The translations under genes were made by a program, and so were the position numbers. From an uncultured Eubacteriales bacterium (GTDB lineage Bacteria; Bacillota; Clostridia; Oscillospirales; Oscillospiraceae), in assembly GCA_900554625.1 (NCBI GenBank), contig USHP01000032.1:1-11710 (forward strand): 11,710 nucleotides of DNA, in the 5' to 3' direction. Below are positions 1-6,849 of this stretch, in pieces. The notes below the pieces were generated by a model. The model was not told the DNA's origin. It made no database searches and was given only the letters and a program-made list of their open reading frames with translations. Numbering within the stretch: the first letter of the stretch is position 1; every line of letters begins with the position of its first letter.

Positions 1-32
1 CAGCTGTGAGACACAATGACAATTCCAACCAT
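1..32 (-). CDS. dhaM: DhaM N-terminus, phosphoryl donor subunit of dihydroxyacetone kinase (partial)
   Basis: Only the first ten codons are in the window; the gene runs off the left edge. They read MVGIVIVSHS, the typical start of the EIIA-Man-like domain of DhaM, in which the His after VSH-type strand 1 is the phosphorylation site. In the family, DhaM takes phosphate from the PTS protein HPr (originally from PEP) and passes it to ADP bound on DhaL. A GGAGG ribosome binding site lies directly after the dhaL stop codon, 5 nt before the ATG, and the gap from dhaL is 10 nt, so it is the third gene of the operon. The call rests on ten residues plus position; the downstream domain composition cannot be seen. 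Confidence 0.85.
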   Translation of the reverse strand, partial: MVGIVIVSHS

Positions 33-42
33 GAGGGCCTCC

Positions 43-660
43 TTATGCGAAATGCTTTGCAATTACGGAAAGCAGCAGAGCGAAGGAGGTAGCTCCCGGG
101 TCCTGATGTCCCAGACTCCGTTCCCCCAGATAGCTGGCGCGTCCCTTTGTGGCGATCATACCCTTGGTATTTTCCACACCAACCTGGGCGGCGTCAAGGC
201 CGGCGGCCAGAATTTCACCGGCAGAGCCGGATGCTGCCTTCATGGCCTCCAGGGCAGGAACCATAGCGTCCAGCATGGTCTGCTCACCGGTGGTGGATTT
301 ACCCCGGAATTTGACACCTTCCACGGCGGCGTCCAGCATGGACAGAAAATCCTCCATGGTCAATTCCGTTTTCCCGTTGGCCACAACAGCGGCTTTCATA
401 AATGCGGTGCCATACAGAGGCCCGGAAGCGCCGCCGACGGTGGACACCAAGGTCATGCCAACGGTTTTCAGAATGGTGCCCGCATCCTTTTCCGCCAGGG
501 AAGGCAGTTTATCCGCAACCGCCTGGAAGCCCCGGGCCATATTGATGCCGTGGTCGCTGTCACCAATGGGCATGTCCAGCTGGGTCAAAAAGTCTTTGTT
601 TTCCTGAATGATTCCATTCATGCCTTCCAGAATGGAGATCAGATCGGCAATGGTTGCCAT
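43..660 (-). CDS. dhaL: Dihydroxyacetone kinase, ADP-binding subunit DhaL
   Basis: This is the nucleotide-binding subunit of the PEP-dependent dihydroxyacetone kinase. In the family its tightly bound ADP is phosphorylated by DhaM and then phosphorylates dihydroxyacetone held on DhaK in the cytoplasm. The product is 205 residues, the normal size for a free DhaL. Visible motifs are the Mg-binding aspartates in LD-x4-DSDHG (D29, D34, D36), the GGASGPLYG loop (residues 76-84), TTGEQTMLDAM (about 123-133) and the C-terminal KGRASYLGERS...DPGATS segment (about 172-192). The ATG has a clear AGGAGG site 7-9 nt upstream. It lies 18 nt after dhaK and 10 nt before dhaM, so the three are co-transcribed. 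Nothing is missing or unusual. Confidence 0.96.
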   Translation of the reverse strand: MATIADLISILEGMNGIIQENKDFLTQLDMPIGDSDHGINMARGFQAVADKLPSLAEKDAGTILKTVGMTLVSTVGGASGPLYGTAFMKAAVVANGKTELTMEDFLSMLDAAVEGVKFRGKSTTGEQTMLDAMVPALEAMKAASGSAGEILAAGLDAAQVGVENTKGMIATKGRASYLGERSLGHQDPGATSFALLLSVIAKHFA

Positions 661-678
661 GGGCGATTCCTCCTTCGA

Positions 679-1668
679 TTATGCTTTGTAAGCAGGGGTA
701 TCTGCCGGTGCATCCAGCAGGGCCTTCAGTTCGTCATCCAGCCGCAGCAGGCTGATGGAGAATCCAGCCATTTCCAGGGAGGTCATGTAATTGCCCACCA
801 AGGTCTTGTAGACCTTGATGCCCTTTTCTGCCAGAACGTCTGCCACCCGGTTGTTGATGATATACAGTTCCATCAACGGCGTTGCGCCGGAGCCGTTGAC
901 CATCACGGCAACCTCGCTGCCGCTGTAATCGATATCCGCCAGAATCTTGGACAGCAGATGATCGGTGATGTCGTTGGCGGTCATGATCTTTTCTTTGTGG
1001 GTGCCTGGCTCGCCATGGATACCGATACCCACTTCCATTTCGTCCTCACCGATTTCAAAGCCGGGTTTGCCAGCGGCAGGAACGGTGCAGGGAGTCAGAG
1101 CTGCACCCATGGTGCGCACATTGTCGATCACCTTCTGGGCAACGGCGTGAACTTCTTCCAAAGTAGCCCCTTGCTCTGCCTTGGCACCGGCAATCTTATG
1201 TACAAAAATCGTGCCTGCCACACCCCGGCGTCCGGTGGTGTACAGAGAGTCCTGAACGGCCACGTCGTCATTGGTGACCACGCTCATGCACTTGATGCCG
1301 TCCATCTCGGCCATTTCCGCGGCCATTTCAAAGTTCATTACGTCACCGGTGTAGTTTTTGATGACCAGCAGAACACCGGCGGGGGTAGCCACTTCCCGGA
1401 TAGCAGCTTCTACCTGGTCCGGGGTGGGGGAGGTAAAGACCGCGCCGGCTACCGCTGCGTCCAGCATGCCCTTGCCGACGAAACCGCCATGGGCAGGTTC
1501 GTGGCCGGAACCGCCGCCGGAAACCAGTGCAACCTTGTCTGTTTTTTTCTCCGCACGGACCAAAACGTTGTAGTCCGGCAGTTTTTTCAGGTGCTGCGGA
1601 TGGGCCTTTGCAATGCCCTGGAGCATTTCCAGTTCTACATTTTCGACTTGATTGATCAGTTTTTTCAT
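679..1668 (-). CDS. dhaK: Dihydroxyacetone kinase, substrate-binding subunit DhaK
   Basis: DhaK binds dihydroxyacetone covalently and presents it for phosphorylation to dihydroxyacetone phosphate, feeding glycolysis from glycerol or free dihydroxyacetone. The product is 329 residues, the usual subunit length. The key residues sit at the positions known from E. coli DhaK: the GGGSGHEP loop with G53 and H56, D109 in YTGDVMNF, and H218 in GIGIHGEPG, the histidine that forms the hemiaminal with the substrate. This argues for a catalytic DhaK rather than a DhaQ/DhaS-type regulator. The start is fixed by GGAGGT about 8 nt upstream. It is the first gene of dhaKLM and has its own promoter at 1736-1764. 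No DhaR- or DhaS-like regulator gene is in the window. Confidence 0.97.
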   Translation of the reverse strand: MKKLINQVENVELEMLQGIAKAHPQHLKKLPDYNVLVRAEKKTDKVALVSGGGSGHEPAHGGFVGKGMLDAAVAGAVFTSPTPDQVEAAIREVATPAGVLLVIKNYTGDVMNFEMAAEMAEMDGIKCMSVVTNDDVAVQDSLYTTGRRGVAGTIFVHKIAGAKAEQGATLEEVHAVAQKVIDNVRTMGAALTPCTVPAAGKPGFEIGEDEMEVGIGIHGEPGTHKEKIMTANDITDHLLSKILADIDYSGSEVAVMVNGSGATPLMELYIINNRVADVLAEKGIKVYKTLVGNYMTSLEMAGFSISLLRLDDELKALLDAPADTPAYKA

Positions 1669-1735
1669 TGCAGATAACCTCCATGTCTATGTTGGATTCC
1701 CAGCGGGTGAGCGTTCTTCTTCCAGCTCATTGTGT

Positions 1736-1764
1736 ATTTTAACATAATTGGATATCATTTTCAA
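1736..1764 (-). promoter_or_regulatory. Probable SigA-type promoter of dhaKLM
   Basis: On the minus strand TTGAAA (1764-1759) and TAAAAT (1741-1736) are separated by 17 nt, and a TG one base before the -10 gives an extended -10. The predicted transcription start near 1729 leaves a leader of about 60 nt before the dhaK ATG. It is the best match in the 240-nt gap between dhaK and the sigma factor gene. No clear operator was found beside it. Confidence 0.7.
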
Positions 1765-1802
1765 GCATGCATTTGTTAATATTATGTAATACGAATGAAA
1801 GA

Positions 1803-1830
1803 TTGGTAATTTTTCAAAAAGTGCTATAAA
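1803..1830 (+). promoter_or_regulatory. Probable promoter of the sigma factor operon
   Basis: TTGGTA (1803-1808) and TATAAA (1825-1830) are 16 nt apart, with TG at 1822-1823 making an extended -10. This is a vegetative-type promoter about 75 nt upstream of the sigma factor start. No clear ECF-type AAC/CGT autoregulatory promoter was recognised here. Confidence 0.5.
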
Positions 1831-1908
1831 CTATACGACGAAAGCAGATTTTTGGTGTCTGGATAGGTAAAGATCGATCTTGTACAGACAGATAAGGAAG
1901 TGAGCATT

Positions 1909-2466
1909 ATGGAAGACGGCCAGATTGTCAGGCTGTATTTTGCCCGGGATGAACGGGCCATTGCCGAAACTGCCGGCAAATATTCCGCCTACTGCCACAG
2001 CATCGCCTACCGGATTCTGGAAAATCACCCGGATTCGGAAGAGGTGGTAAACGATACCTTCCTGGGAGCCTGGAACTCCATTCCCCCGACGAAACCAATA
2101 TCCTTACCGGCTTACCTGGGAAAAATTTCCAGGCGGCTGGCGCTGAACAAATGGAGATGCGGCCGCACACAAAAGCGGGGGGCAGGGGAAGCTACCCTGG
2201 CACTGGCGGAACTGGAAGGCTGTATCTCCTGGGGAGATTCTGCGGAAGCGGCGCTGGAAGGAAAGGAACTTTCGGAAAGCGTCAACCGCTTTGTCAAGGC
2301 ATTGGATCAGACCGAAGCCCGGATTTTCGTTCTGCGGTACTGGCATTTGTATTCCATCCGGGAGATTGCACTCAAGTACCATTTTTCCGAGAGCAAAGTC
2401 AAATCCATGCTGAGCCGCACCCGGGGTAAACTGCAAAAACATCTGAAAAAGGAGGGTGTTTTATGA
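1909..2466 (+). CDS. ECF-type RNA polymerase sigma factor
   Basis: The product (185 residues) has the two-domain layout of extracytoplasmic-function sigma factors. Region 2 covers about residues 8-85, with SEEVVNDTFLGAWNSIPP in the 2.2 helix that contacts the core polymerase. Region 4 covers about 122-180, ending in a helix-turn-helix (SIREIALKYHFSESKVKSMLSR) that would read the -35 element. A GTG in frame at 1900 would add three residues, but it lies inside AAGGAAGTGA (1894-1903), a near-perfect Shine-Dalgarno sequence 5 nt before the ATG at 1909, so the ATG is chosen. The stop overlaps the next ATG as ATGA, which couples it to the membrane protein downstream, its probable anti-sigma factor. 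The target genes are not known from this window. Confidence 0.9.
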   Translation: MEDGQIVRLYFARDERAIAETAGKYSAYCHSIAYRILENHPDSEEVVNDTFLGAWNSIPPTKPISLPAYLGKISRRLALNKWRCGRTQKRGAGEATLALAELEGCISWGDSAEAALEGKELSESVNRFVKALDQTEARIFVLRYWHLYSIREIALKYHFSESKVKSMLSRTRGKLQKHLKKEGVL

Positions 2467-3527
2467 AAAAAACGGAAAATCTTCTGGAAGCCATCAACGA
2501 TTTGGATGATAAAATCATTCTGGATGCCCTGTCCAAGCCGGTTACATATTCCAATAAACGCAAAATCCTTCGGGTGCTTGGCACAGCGGCGCTGCTTGCG
2601 GCCATGGGGTTGACGGCCTGCGGGATGCATTCTCTTGGTGTGTGGTATCAGAATTACTTTGCTCAGCAATCCCAGACGGAATTGAGTGAAGAACAAAAGA
2701 CCTATTTGAATGAAAATGTCATTGAGGTTGCTCCCCAGCAGCCGGGACTGACCATAGAATCTGCCCTGACCGACGGTATTCGGATTTTTATGAAACTGCG
2801 CATCACGGCACCGGAAGATGTGATACTCTACCCATATGACAATGGTCATGCCTTTGTCTATCCCGGAAATGAGGCCCCGGATGTGGCGTACGAAGATCAA
2901 GATGTTGTAACACTGGATGGAAAACGAATCTATAATTCCTTGCAGTACCTTTCTGTGGACGATGGAGATGGTTTGGATTATACCATGGATTATATTGTGT
3001 CTGGTATGCTGGAGGGCACCTGGAACCAGGAGACCGGGGAAGAAGAACCCCTGGATCTGGCAGGCAAGACAATCAAAATCCATTTCCGGGACTTCTATCT
3101 GAGAATCAGCAACAAAGAGTGTACAGAGTGGGAAGATCAGCAGATTATCGCCGGAGATTGGGAATTTGACATTCCCGTTACACAGGACAGTCTGCGCACC
3201 AGAGAACTGATCTCCCAACCGGCAGAAGGCTCTCTGCGCTACCTGGATATGGAAGCGGAAGAAAAAACCTTTGCCTGGGAAGAAAATGTCCCCATTTCCT
3301 ACATCACCCTCCGGGCGCTGACTGTGGATATCGGTTTTGACTGCCCTGGAACTGGCGGTGATTTTGGAGAGGAAATCTGCGTGGTGATGAAAGACGGGAG
3401 CGAGATGCCCCTCCATCCCCAGTGGGGCGGCGTAGATATCATCCGTTATTTTCCGGATTCTCCGATGATGATTGACCAGGTTGACCACCTGATTTTTGAG
3501 GACGGAACGGTTATCCCTGCATCTTAA
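2463..3527 (+). CDS. Single-TM protein, probable anti-sigma factor (DUF4179-like)
   Basis: 354 residues. A short cytoplasmic N-terminus contains the pattern LLEAINDLDDKII, common at the start of clostridial membrane proteins encoded after ECF sigma genes. One hydrophobic segment follows at about 36-53, preceded by the positive stretch NKRK. The remaining 300 residues are acidic and beta-rich, so they probably lie outside the cell. The gene starts inside the stop codon of the sigma gene (ATGA, 2463-2466) with AAGGAGGG upstream, so the two are translationally coupled. This supports an anti-sigma role by inference. There is no HxxxCxxC zinc anti-sigma motif. The membrane segment ends in LTAC (C53), which resembles a lipobox. 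The DUF4179 label comes from layout and memory of the family, not from a search. Confidence 0.7.
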   Translation: MKKTENLLEAINDLDDKIILDALSKPVTYSNKRKILRVLGTAALLAAMGLTACGMHSLGVWYQNYFAQQSQTELSEEQKTYLNENVIEVAPQQPGLTIESALTDGIRIFMKLRITAPEDVILYPYDNGHAFVYPGNEAPDVAYEDQDVVTLDGKRIYNSLQYLSVDDGDGLDYTMDYIVSGMLEGTWNQETGEEEPLDLAGKTIKIHFRDFYLRISNKECTEWEDQQIIAGDWEFDIPVTQDSLRTRELISQPAEGSLRYLDMEAEEKTFAWEENVPISYITLRALTVDIGFDCPGTGGDFGEEICVVMKDGSEMPLHPQWGGVDIIRYFPDSPMMIDQVDHLIFEDGTVIPAS

Positions 3528-3569
3528 AATGTCATGCGCTGATTGAGACTGGATATAATAGAAATAAGG

Positions 3570-3600
3570 AGAGCCGCCAGGCAAACGCCCTGGCGGCTCT
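3570..3600. terminator. Bidirectional intrinsic terminator
   Basis: A perfect 12-bp inverted repeat (AGAGCCGCCAGG at 3570-3581 and its complement at 3589-3600) encloses a 7-nt loop. On the plus strand it is followed by a T-tract at 3606-3610. On the minus strand it is followed by a T-rich stretch (TTATTTCTATT). It lies between the convergent anti-sigma and ABC transporter genes and can end both transcripts. Confidence 0.88.
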
Positions 3601-3621
3601 TGCAATTTTTGACTTAAAAAG

Positions 3622-5331
3622 CTACTGAGATACCGTAAAGAGGGAATAAAAATAGTTCTTTTCCGCCATCAGCTGATCAAATGTGCCGGATTCTACGATT
3701 TTTCCATTCTTCAGCGCCAGAATACAGTCGTAGCGTTTCAGCAGTGCGGCATCCAGATTGTGGGTCACGACGATGCGTGTCATGCAGTCCAAATCCAGAA
3801 TGGATGTGGCAACCTGATATGCGGTGGCGGCGTCCAATGCGGCGGTGGCTTCATCCACCAGCAGGACATGGGATTTTTTCAGCAAGCTTCTGGCAATAGA
3901 AATACGCTGCTTTTCTCCGCCGGACAGACCGCTGCCGTTTTCTCCGCACAGATACGCTTCTCCCCGCTCTGCAATCAGCTGGGAGAGGCCGGACAGGGCA
4001 ATGGCACGGTTTACTTCTTCTTCGGGGAAACCATGGAACATGGTGATGTTGTCCCGGATGGAGGCGTTGAAAACAAACACATTCTGCTGAATCATGGAAA
4101 TCCCATCGTAGAGAGAATCGCTGCTGATTGTCCGAATTTCCTGACCGCCGTAACAGATTTGGCCGGAGTAGTTCTCGTGACTTCCCATTATCAGATTCAG
4201 CAGAGTGGATTTTCCGCTGCCGGAGGCGCCAACGATTGCATAGCTTTTTCCAGCTTCAAACGTTACGCTGATTTGCTGCAGAATATCGTTTCCGTCCTCA
4301 TAGCCAAAGGAAACGTTTTTGAATTGTATATCCGCATTCTGTTGATTGGTTAGATGTATGCCTGCCTCCCGGACGTTATCCTGCAGGGCCGCGGCCAGCT
4401 TGTCAATCAAAGCCGCCGCCGCTTTCCTCTGGGCCAGCTGTTCCGGCAGTTCCTGAATGGGATAAATGATATTGCCTGTCAAATCCAGAAACACAATCAA
4501 AATACCCGGCGTGATCTGAAAACCGTATTGTACCAGAATACCGCCCACCAGGAAGGTTCCCAGCTGGGCAACCACTCCCGCTACACCTGCCATCGTGTTG
4601 ACCACGGTGGCCCATTTGCGCTTGTCGCACTTTGCCTGTTCCGCCGCGGCATTGTTTTTGGCGAACAGGGCCGCAATGGCCTTTTCCGCTTTGAAGCTTT
4701 TCATCACGGAAAATCCGGTGAGACTGTCTTTCAGCGTGGAAACCAGAACGCCATTCCGATCCGATGCCCTGCGCTCTGCCTGGGCAATGCGATTTCCGGC
4801 GATTAAGGATGCACCGATGGGCAGCAGGAAAAAGGCGCAGGAGATTCCGGTCATAACCGGGCTGTACACCAGCATCATAATCAGCGCACCCACGGCTACG
4901 ATGCAGTTGTGGAGAATGTCAAACTGGGCTTCCAGGTAACTTTTCTCAATCACCGCCGCATCATTGGAAAAGGCGGACAGGTACTGGGAAGTATCTTCCT
5001 TGCTGAATGCTGCAATGCTTTTTGGGGTCAGCGTTTGAAAGGCGTAGTCTTTGTATTGGCGCATGGCCTTTTCCAGAAATCGGGGCTTGGAAAGGTAGGT
5101 CATCCCTTTGCCAACCAGAATAAGCCCTACCACCCCTACCAGCATTAGCCCCAAGGTGGGAAGTCCCAGAGAGCCGGGAACACCGGAAATGGCATCGATC
5201 ATCTGCTGCAGCAGCCAGGAAATGAGAAGATTCACTCCGGCAATCAGCAAAGCGGACAGTACCGCCAGGAAGAAGGAAAACCGGTTCTGATGAAAAAACT
5301 GGGAAATTAGTTTTTTTCGTTCACGCTTCAT
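3622..5331 (-). CDS. ABC exporter, fused membrane and ATPase domains
   Basis: 569 residues, the length of a half-transporter that works as a dimer. The N-terminal membrane domain (about 1-300) has hydrophobic segments near 19-42, 57-76, 138-178 and 243-290. The C-terminal ATPase has Walker A GASGSGKST (368-376), a Q-loop at Q415/Q416, signature LSGGE (469-473), Walker B HVLLVDE (488-494, catalytic E494) and switch H524 in VVTHN. All catalytic residues are present, so the protein should be active. By family it exports a peptide, lipid or drug from the cytoplasm; the substrate cannot be read from the sequence. No peptidase-C39 domain is present. The start overlaps the end of the upstream regulator gene by 11 nt and has GGAGGG 9 nt before the ATG, so expression is tied to that regulator. 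Confidence 0.93.
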   Translation of the reverse strand: MKRERKKLISQFFHQNRFSFFLAVLSALLIAGVNLLISWLLQQMIDAISGVPGSLGLPTLGLMLVGVVGLILVGKGMTYLSKPRFLEKAMRQYKDYAFQTLTPKSIAAFSKEDTSQYLSAFSNDAAVIEKSYLEAQFDILHNCIVAVGALIMMLVYSPVMTGISCAFFLLPIGASLIAGNRIAQAERRASDRNGVLVSTLKDSLTGFSVMKSFKAEKAIAALFAKNNAAAEQAKCDKRKWATVVNTMAGVAGVVAQLGTFLVGGILVQYGFQITPGILIVFLDLTGNIIYPIQELPEQLAQRKAAAALIDKLAAALQDNVREAGIHLTNQQNADIQFKNVSFGYEDGNDILQQISVTFEAGKSYAIVGASGSGKSTLLNLIMGSHENYSGQICYGGQEIRTISSDSLYDGISMIQQNVFVFNASIRDNITMFHGFPEEEVNRAIALSGLSQLIAERGEAYLCGENGSGLSGGEKQRISIARSLLKKSHVLLVDEATAALDAATAYQVATSILDLDCMTRIVVTHNLDAALLKRYDCILALKNGKIVESGTFDQLMAEKNYFYSLFTVSQ

Positions 5332-6397
5332 TCTGAATTACCCTCCATAATGCGGTAAGTTCTTTGCTGTCTACATCCAACAGCACTTTCTCAATTCCGT
5401 CCATAGCGGTTTGACCCAGATTATCCACTGCGGAAGCCACGGTGTCATCGGGAACGAACCGCATACTGGTTATATCGTAGATGGGTGCGCTGTCGAAGTG
5501 TTGGGCGAGGGCCTTGGCCCGGCGCAGATAGGTTTCGGCACAGTCCGGTTCTTTCTGTTCCAGGGACACAGAAGCCCGGAGTGCCCAAAGTGTGGCTTCC
5601 GGCTTGTCCATACAGCACACGGTTCCCGGCTTTTTTAGACCCGGATAGAAGGAGAGCGCCCAATCCAGCAATGCAGCGGCGCTTTCGTAGTCTCCTGTTT
5701 TGTAGAAAATGTTGAGATACCCCATGACGATCCGCATATGGGAAGCATACAAATCCATCAAAGCCCGGGACAGGTAGGGGAGCGCCCCTTCCGTGTCATT
5801 GCAAGAGGAGGCCAGCGTCATCCCAATCTCGTCGTCATTCAGCCGGCAAGGGTTGTGGGTTTTCAGAATCTGGAGTCCTTTGTCATAGTCTCCCAAGGAA
5901 ATGTGGATATCCGCAATGACTTTCCATAGGGAAATTTCGCTGATTTTCGGATCGGTATTTTGCTCAATTAAGTGACAGGCGTGGTCAAAAAGGGACAGTG
6001 CCCGCTTCAAATAGGCTTCTTGCTGCTGATAAATACCCCGGACATAGTAGTTGTCGGCGCTGTAGTAGACGATTTCAAAACAGTTGGGGTACCGCTGCAG
6101 CGCCTTTTCCGCATCCGACAGGGCATCCTGAGATTCTCTGTCATGCACATACTGCTTAAGCCTTTCCACGATGGCTTCTTTCTTGTTGTTTCTCAGAGTA
6201 TACCCAATCAGCACATCTGTGGACACATCAAATAAATCTGCCATGTCGGTGATGAGCGACAGCTCCGGTGTCGCCGCACCCCGTTCCCATTTGGACACCG
6301 CAGCAAAGCTGACCCCCAACGCATCCGCCAGCTGCTGCTGGGTCATGTGATTTGCTTTGCGCAGTTTGCAGATATTTTCTGAAAGTGACTGCTTCAT
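5321..6397 (-). CDS. XRE-family regulator with C-terminal TPR-like domain
   Basis: 358 residues. The N-terminus (about 6-65) is a Cro/C1-type helix-turn-helix with MTQQQLADALGVS and SKWERG. The rest (about 75-345) is helical, with tetratricopeptide-like repeats marked by Tyr-Ala-aromatic patterns. This layout is shared with XRE-TPR regulators, including the peptide-binding RRNPP group. The upstream in-frame ATG at 6457 would add 20 residues but has no ribosome site. The ATG at 6397 follows GGGAGGAG at a good distance and is chosen. It is the first gene of a two-gene operon with the ABC exporter (11-nt overlap) and probably controls it. The 18-bp palindrome at 6456-6473 just upstream could be its operator. 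No signal peptide gene is recognised nearby, so peptide sensing is only a possibility. Confidence 0.85.
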   Translation of the reverse strand: MKQSLSENICKLRKANHMTQQQLADALGVSFAAVSKWERGAATPELSLITDMADLFDVSTDVLIGYTLRNNKKEAIVERLKQYVHDRESQDALSDAEKALQRYPNCFEIVYYSADNYYVRGIYQQQEAYLKRALSLFDHACHLIEQNTDPKISEISLWKVIADIHISLGDYDKGLQILKTHNPCRLNDDEIGMTLASSCNDTEGALPYLSRALMDLYASHMRIVMGYLNIFYKTGDYESAAALLDWALSFYPGLKKPGTVCCMDKPEATLWALRASVSLEQKEPDCAETYLRRAKALAQHFDSAPIYDITSMRFVPDDTVASAVDNLGQTAMDGIEKVLLDVDSKELTALWRVIQNEA

Positions 6398-6423
6398 ATT
6401 GTCTCCTCCCTTTGCACATCCAC

Positions 6424-6432
6424 ATTCTATCA
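6424..6432 (-). promoter_or_regulatory. Possible extended -10 promoter of the regulator-exporter operon
   Basis: On the minus strand TGATAGAAT (6432-6424) matches an extended -10, about 27 nt before the ATG of the regulator. No convincing -35 lies at the right distance. It sits about 24 nt downstream of the 18-bp palindrome. Confidence 0.35.
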
Positions 6433-6455
6433 CGCCATTGTAGGAAAAGACAGAC

Positions 6456-6473
6456 ACAAATTGTACAATTTGT
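6456..6473. promoter_or_regulatory. Perfect 18-bp palindrome, candidate operator
   Basis: ACAAATTGTACAATTTGT is its own reverse complement. It lies about 59 nt upstream of the XRE-TPR regulator start, a position that fits an operator bound by a dimer. The binding protein is unknown; the adjacent regulator is the simplest candidate. Confidence 0.5.
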
Positions 6474-6499
6474 TGAACTATAATTGAACTAATAGTTCA
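6473..6499. promoter_or_regulatory. TTGAACTA direct repeat and 15-nt palindrome, candidate operator
   Basis: TTGAACTA occurs at 6473-6480 and again at 6484-6491. The second copy forms the odd-centred palindrome TGAACTA-A-TAGTTCA (6485-6499). A TATAAT lies between the copies (6479-6484), but no good -35 was seen. TTGAA/TTCAA-type inverted repeats are typical of MarR-family sites, but no MarR gene is present, so the assignment is open. Confidence 0.4.
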
Positions 6500-6599
6500 G
6501 TTTATTGTTAGTAGGGGAACAGAAAGCCCCTGTTTATTCCCATGATTCAGTAAACCAAAAAGGAGTTTCCCGTTTTTTCCAGATGTTAAAATGCATTGC

Positions 6600-6628
6600 T
6601 TGCGGCAACGGGCGCTTTGGCCTACAAT
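6600..6628 (+). promoter_or_regulatory. Probable promoter of the truncated XRE gene
   Basis: TTGCGG (6600-6605) and TACAAT (6623-6628) are 17 nt apart, about 32 nt before the ATG at 6661. The intact promoter and ribosome site of a broken gene suggest a recent break. Confidence 0.5.
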
Positions 6629-6660
6629 AGCGGTGAAATCGAAAAAGGAGGAGATCCCCA

Positions 6661-6786
6661 ATGCTAAGTGAAAATGTAAAAGCCATCAGAAAATCCAAGG
6701 GACTTTCCCAACAGGAGCTTGCCGTCAAGCTGAACGTCGTGCGGCAGACAGTCTCCAAATGGGAGCAAGGGGGTTCCCAAACTTAA
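6661..6786 (+). pseudogene. Truncated XRE helix-turn-helix gene, 5' fragment
   Basis: The ATG at 6661 follows AGGAGGAG at 7 nt spacing, and the reading frame begins MLSENVKAIRKSKGLSQQEL, a typical Cro/C1-type start. After SKWEQG the family normally continues through a Pro-containing loop and at least two more helices. Here the frame ends after GSQT and a TAA, only 41 residues in total. The recognition helix is present but the rest of the fold and any effector domain are missing. The break in similarity is near 6771, which I take as a recombination or insertion junction. The fragment could still be translated, but as a stable repressor it is unlikely. The missing 3' part is not in the window. 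Confidence 0.75.
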
Positions 6787-6816
6787 AGATACCACACTAA
6801 ACCCACGCTTACATTA

Positions 6817-6841
6817 CTTCCAAACAATACAATTTTGGAGG
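6817..6841 (+). promoter_or_regulatory. Hairpin covering the Shine-Dalgarno of the DUF6061-like gene
   Basis: CTTCCAAA (6817-6824) can pair over 8 bp (one G-U) with TTTGGAGG (6834-6841), leaving a 9-nt loop. The 3' arm contains the GGAGG used by the ATG at 6850, so the fold would reduce translation. The same 3' arm occurs at 9895-9902 in a second hairpin of this kind. Confidence 0.45.
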
Positions 6842-6849
6842 TAAACCCT

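Noticed and set aside
16..1677. 553-codon open frame on the plus strand opposite dhaK and dhaL
   Set aside because: It is the antisense shadow of two well-supported G+C-rich genes; its translation is rich in His, Gln and Gly with no domain and it spans the dhaK-dhaL gap.
1782..1800. CcpA cre site upstream of the dhaKLM promoter
   Set aside because: The stretch TGTAATACGAATGAAA has the right flanks but the CG step is displaced by one base relative to the cre consensus.
2307..3605. 432-codon minus-strand open frame opposite the anti-sigma gene
   Set aside because: It runs antisense through both the sigma and anti-sigma genes, begins inside the terminator stem, and has no ribosome site or recognisable domain.
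6583..6630. 15-codon frame (MLKCIACGNGRFGLQ) as a signal peptide gene for the XRE-TPR regulator
   Set aside because: No ribosome site at a working distance, no secretion signal, and it overlaps the -35 and -10 of the promoter at 6600-6628.
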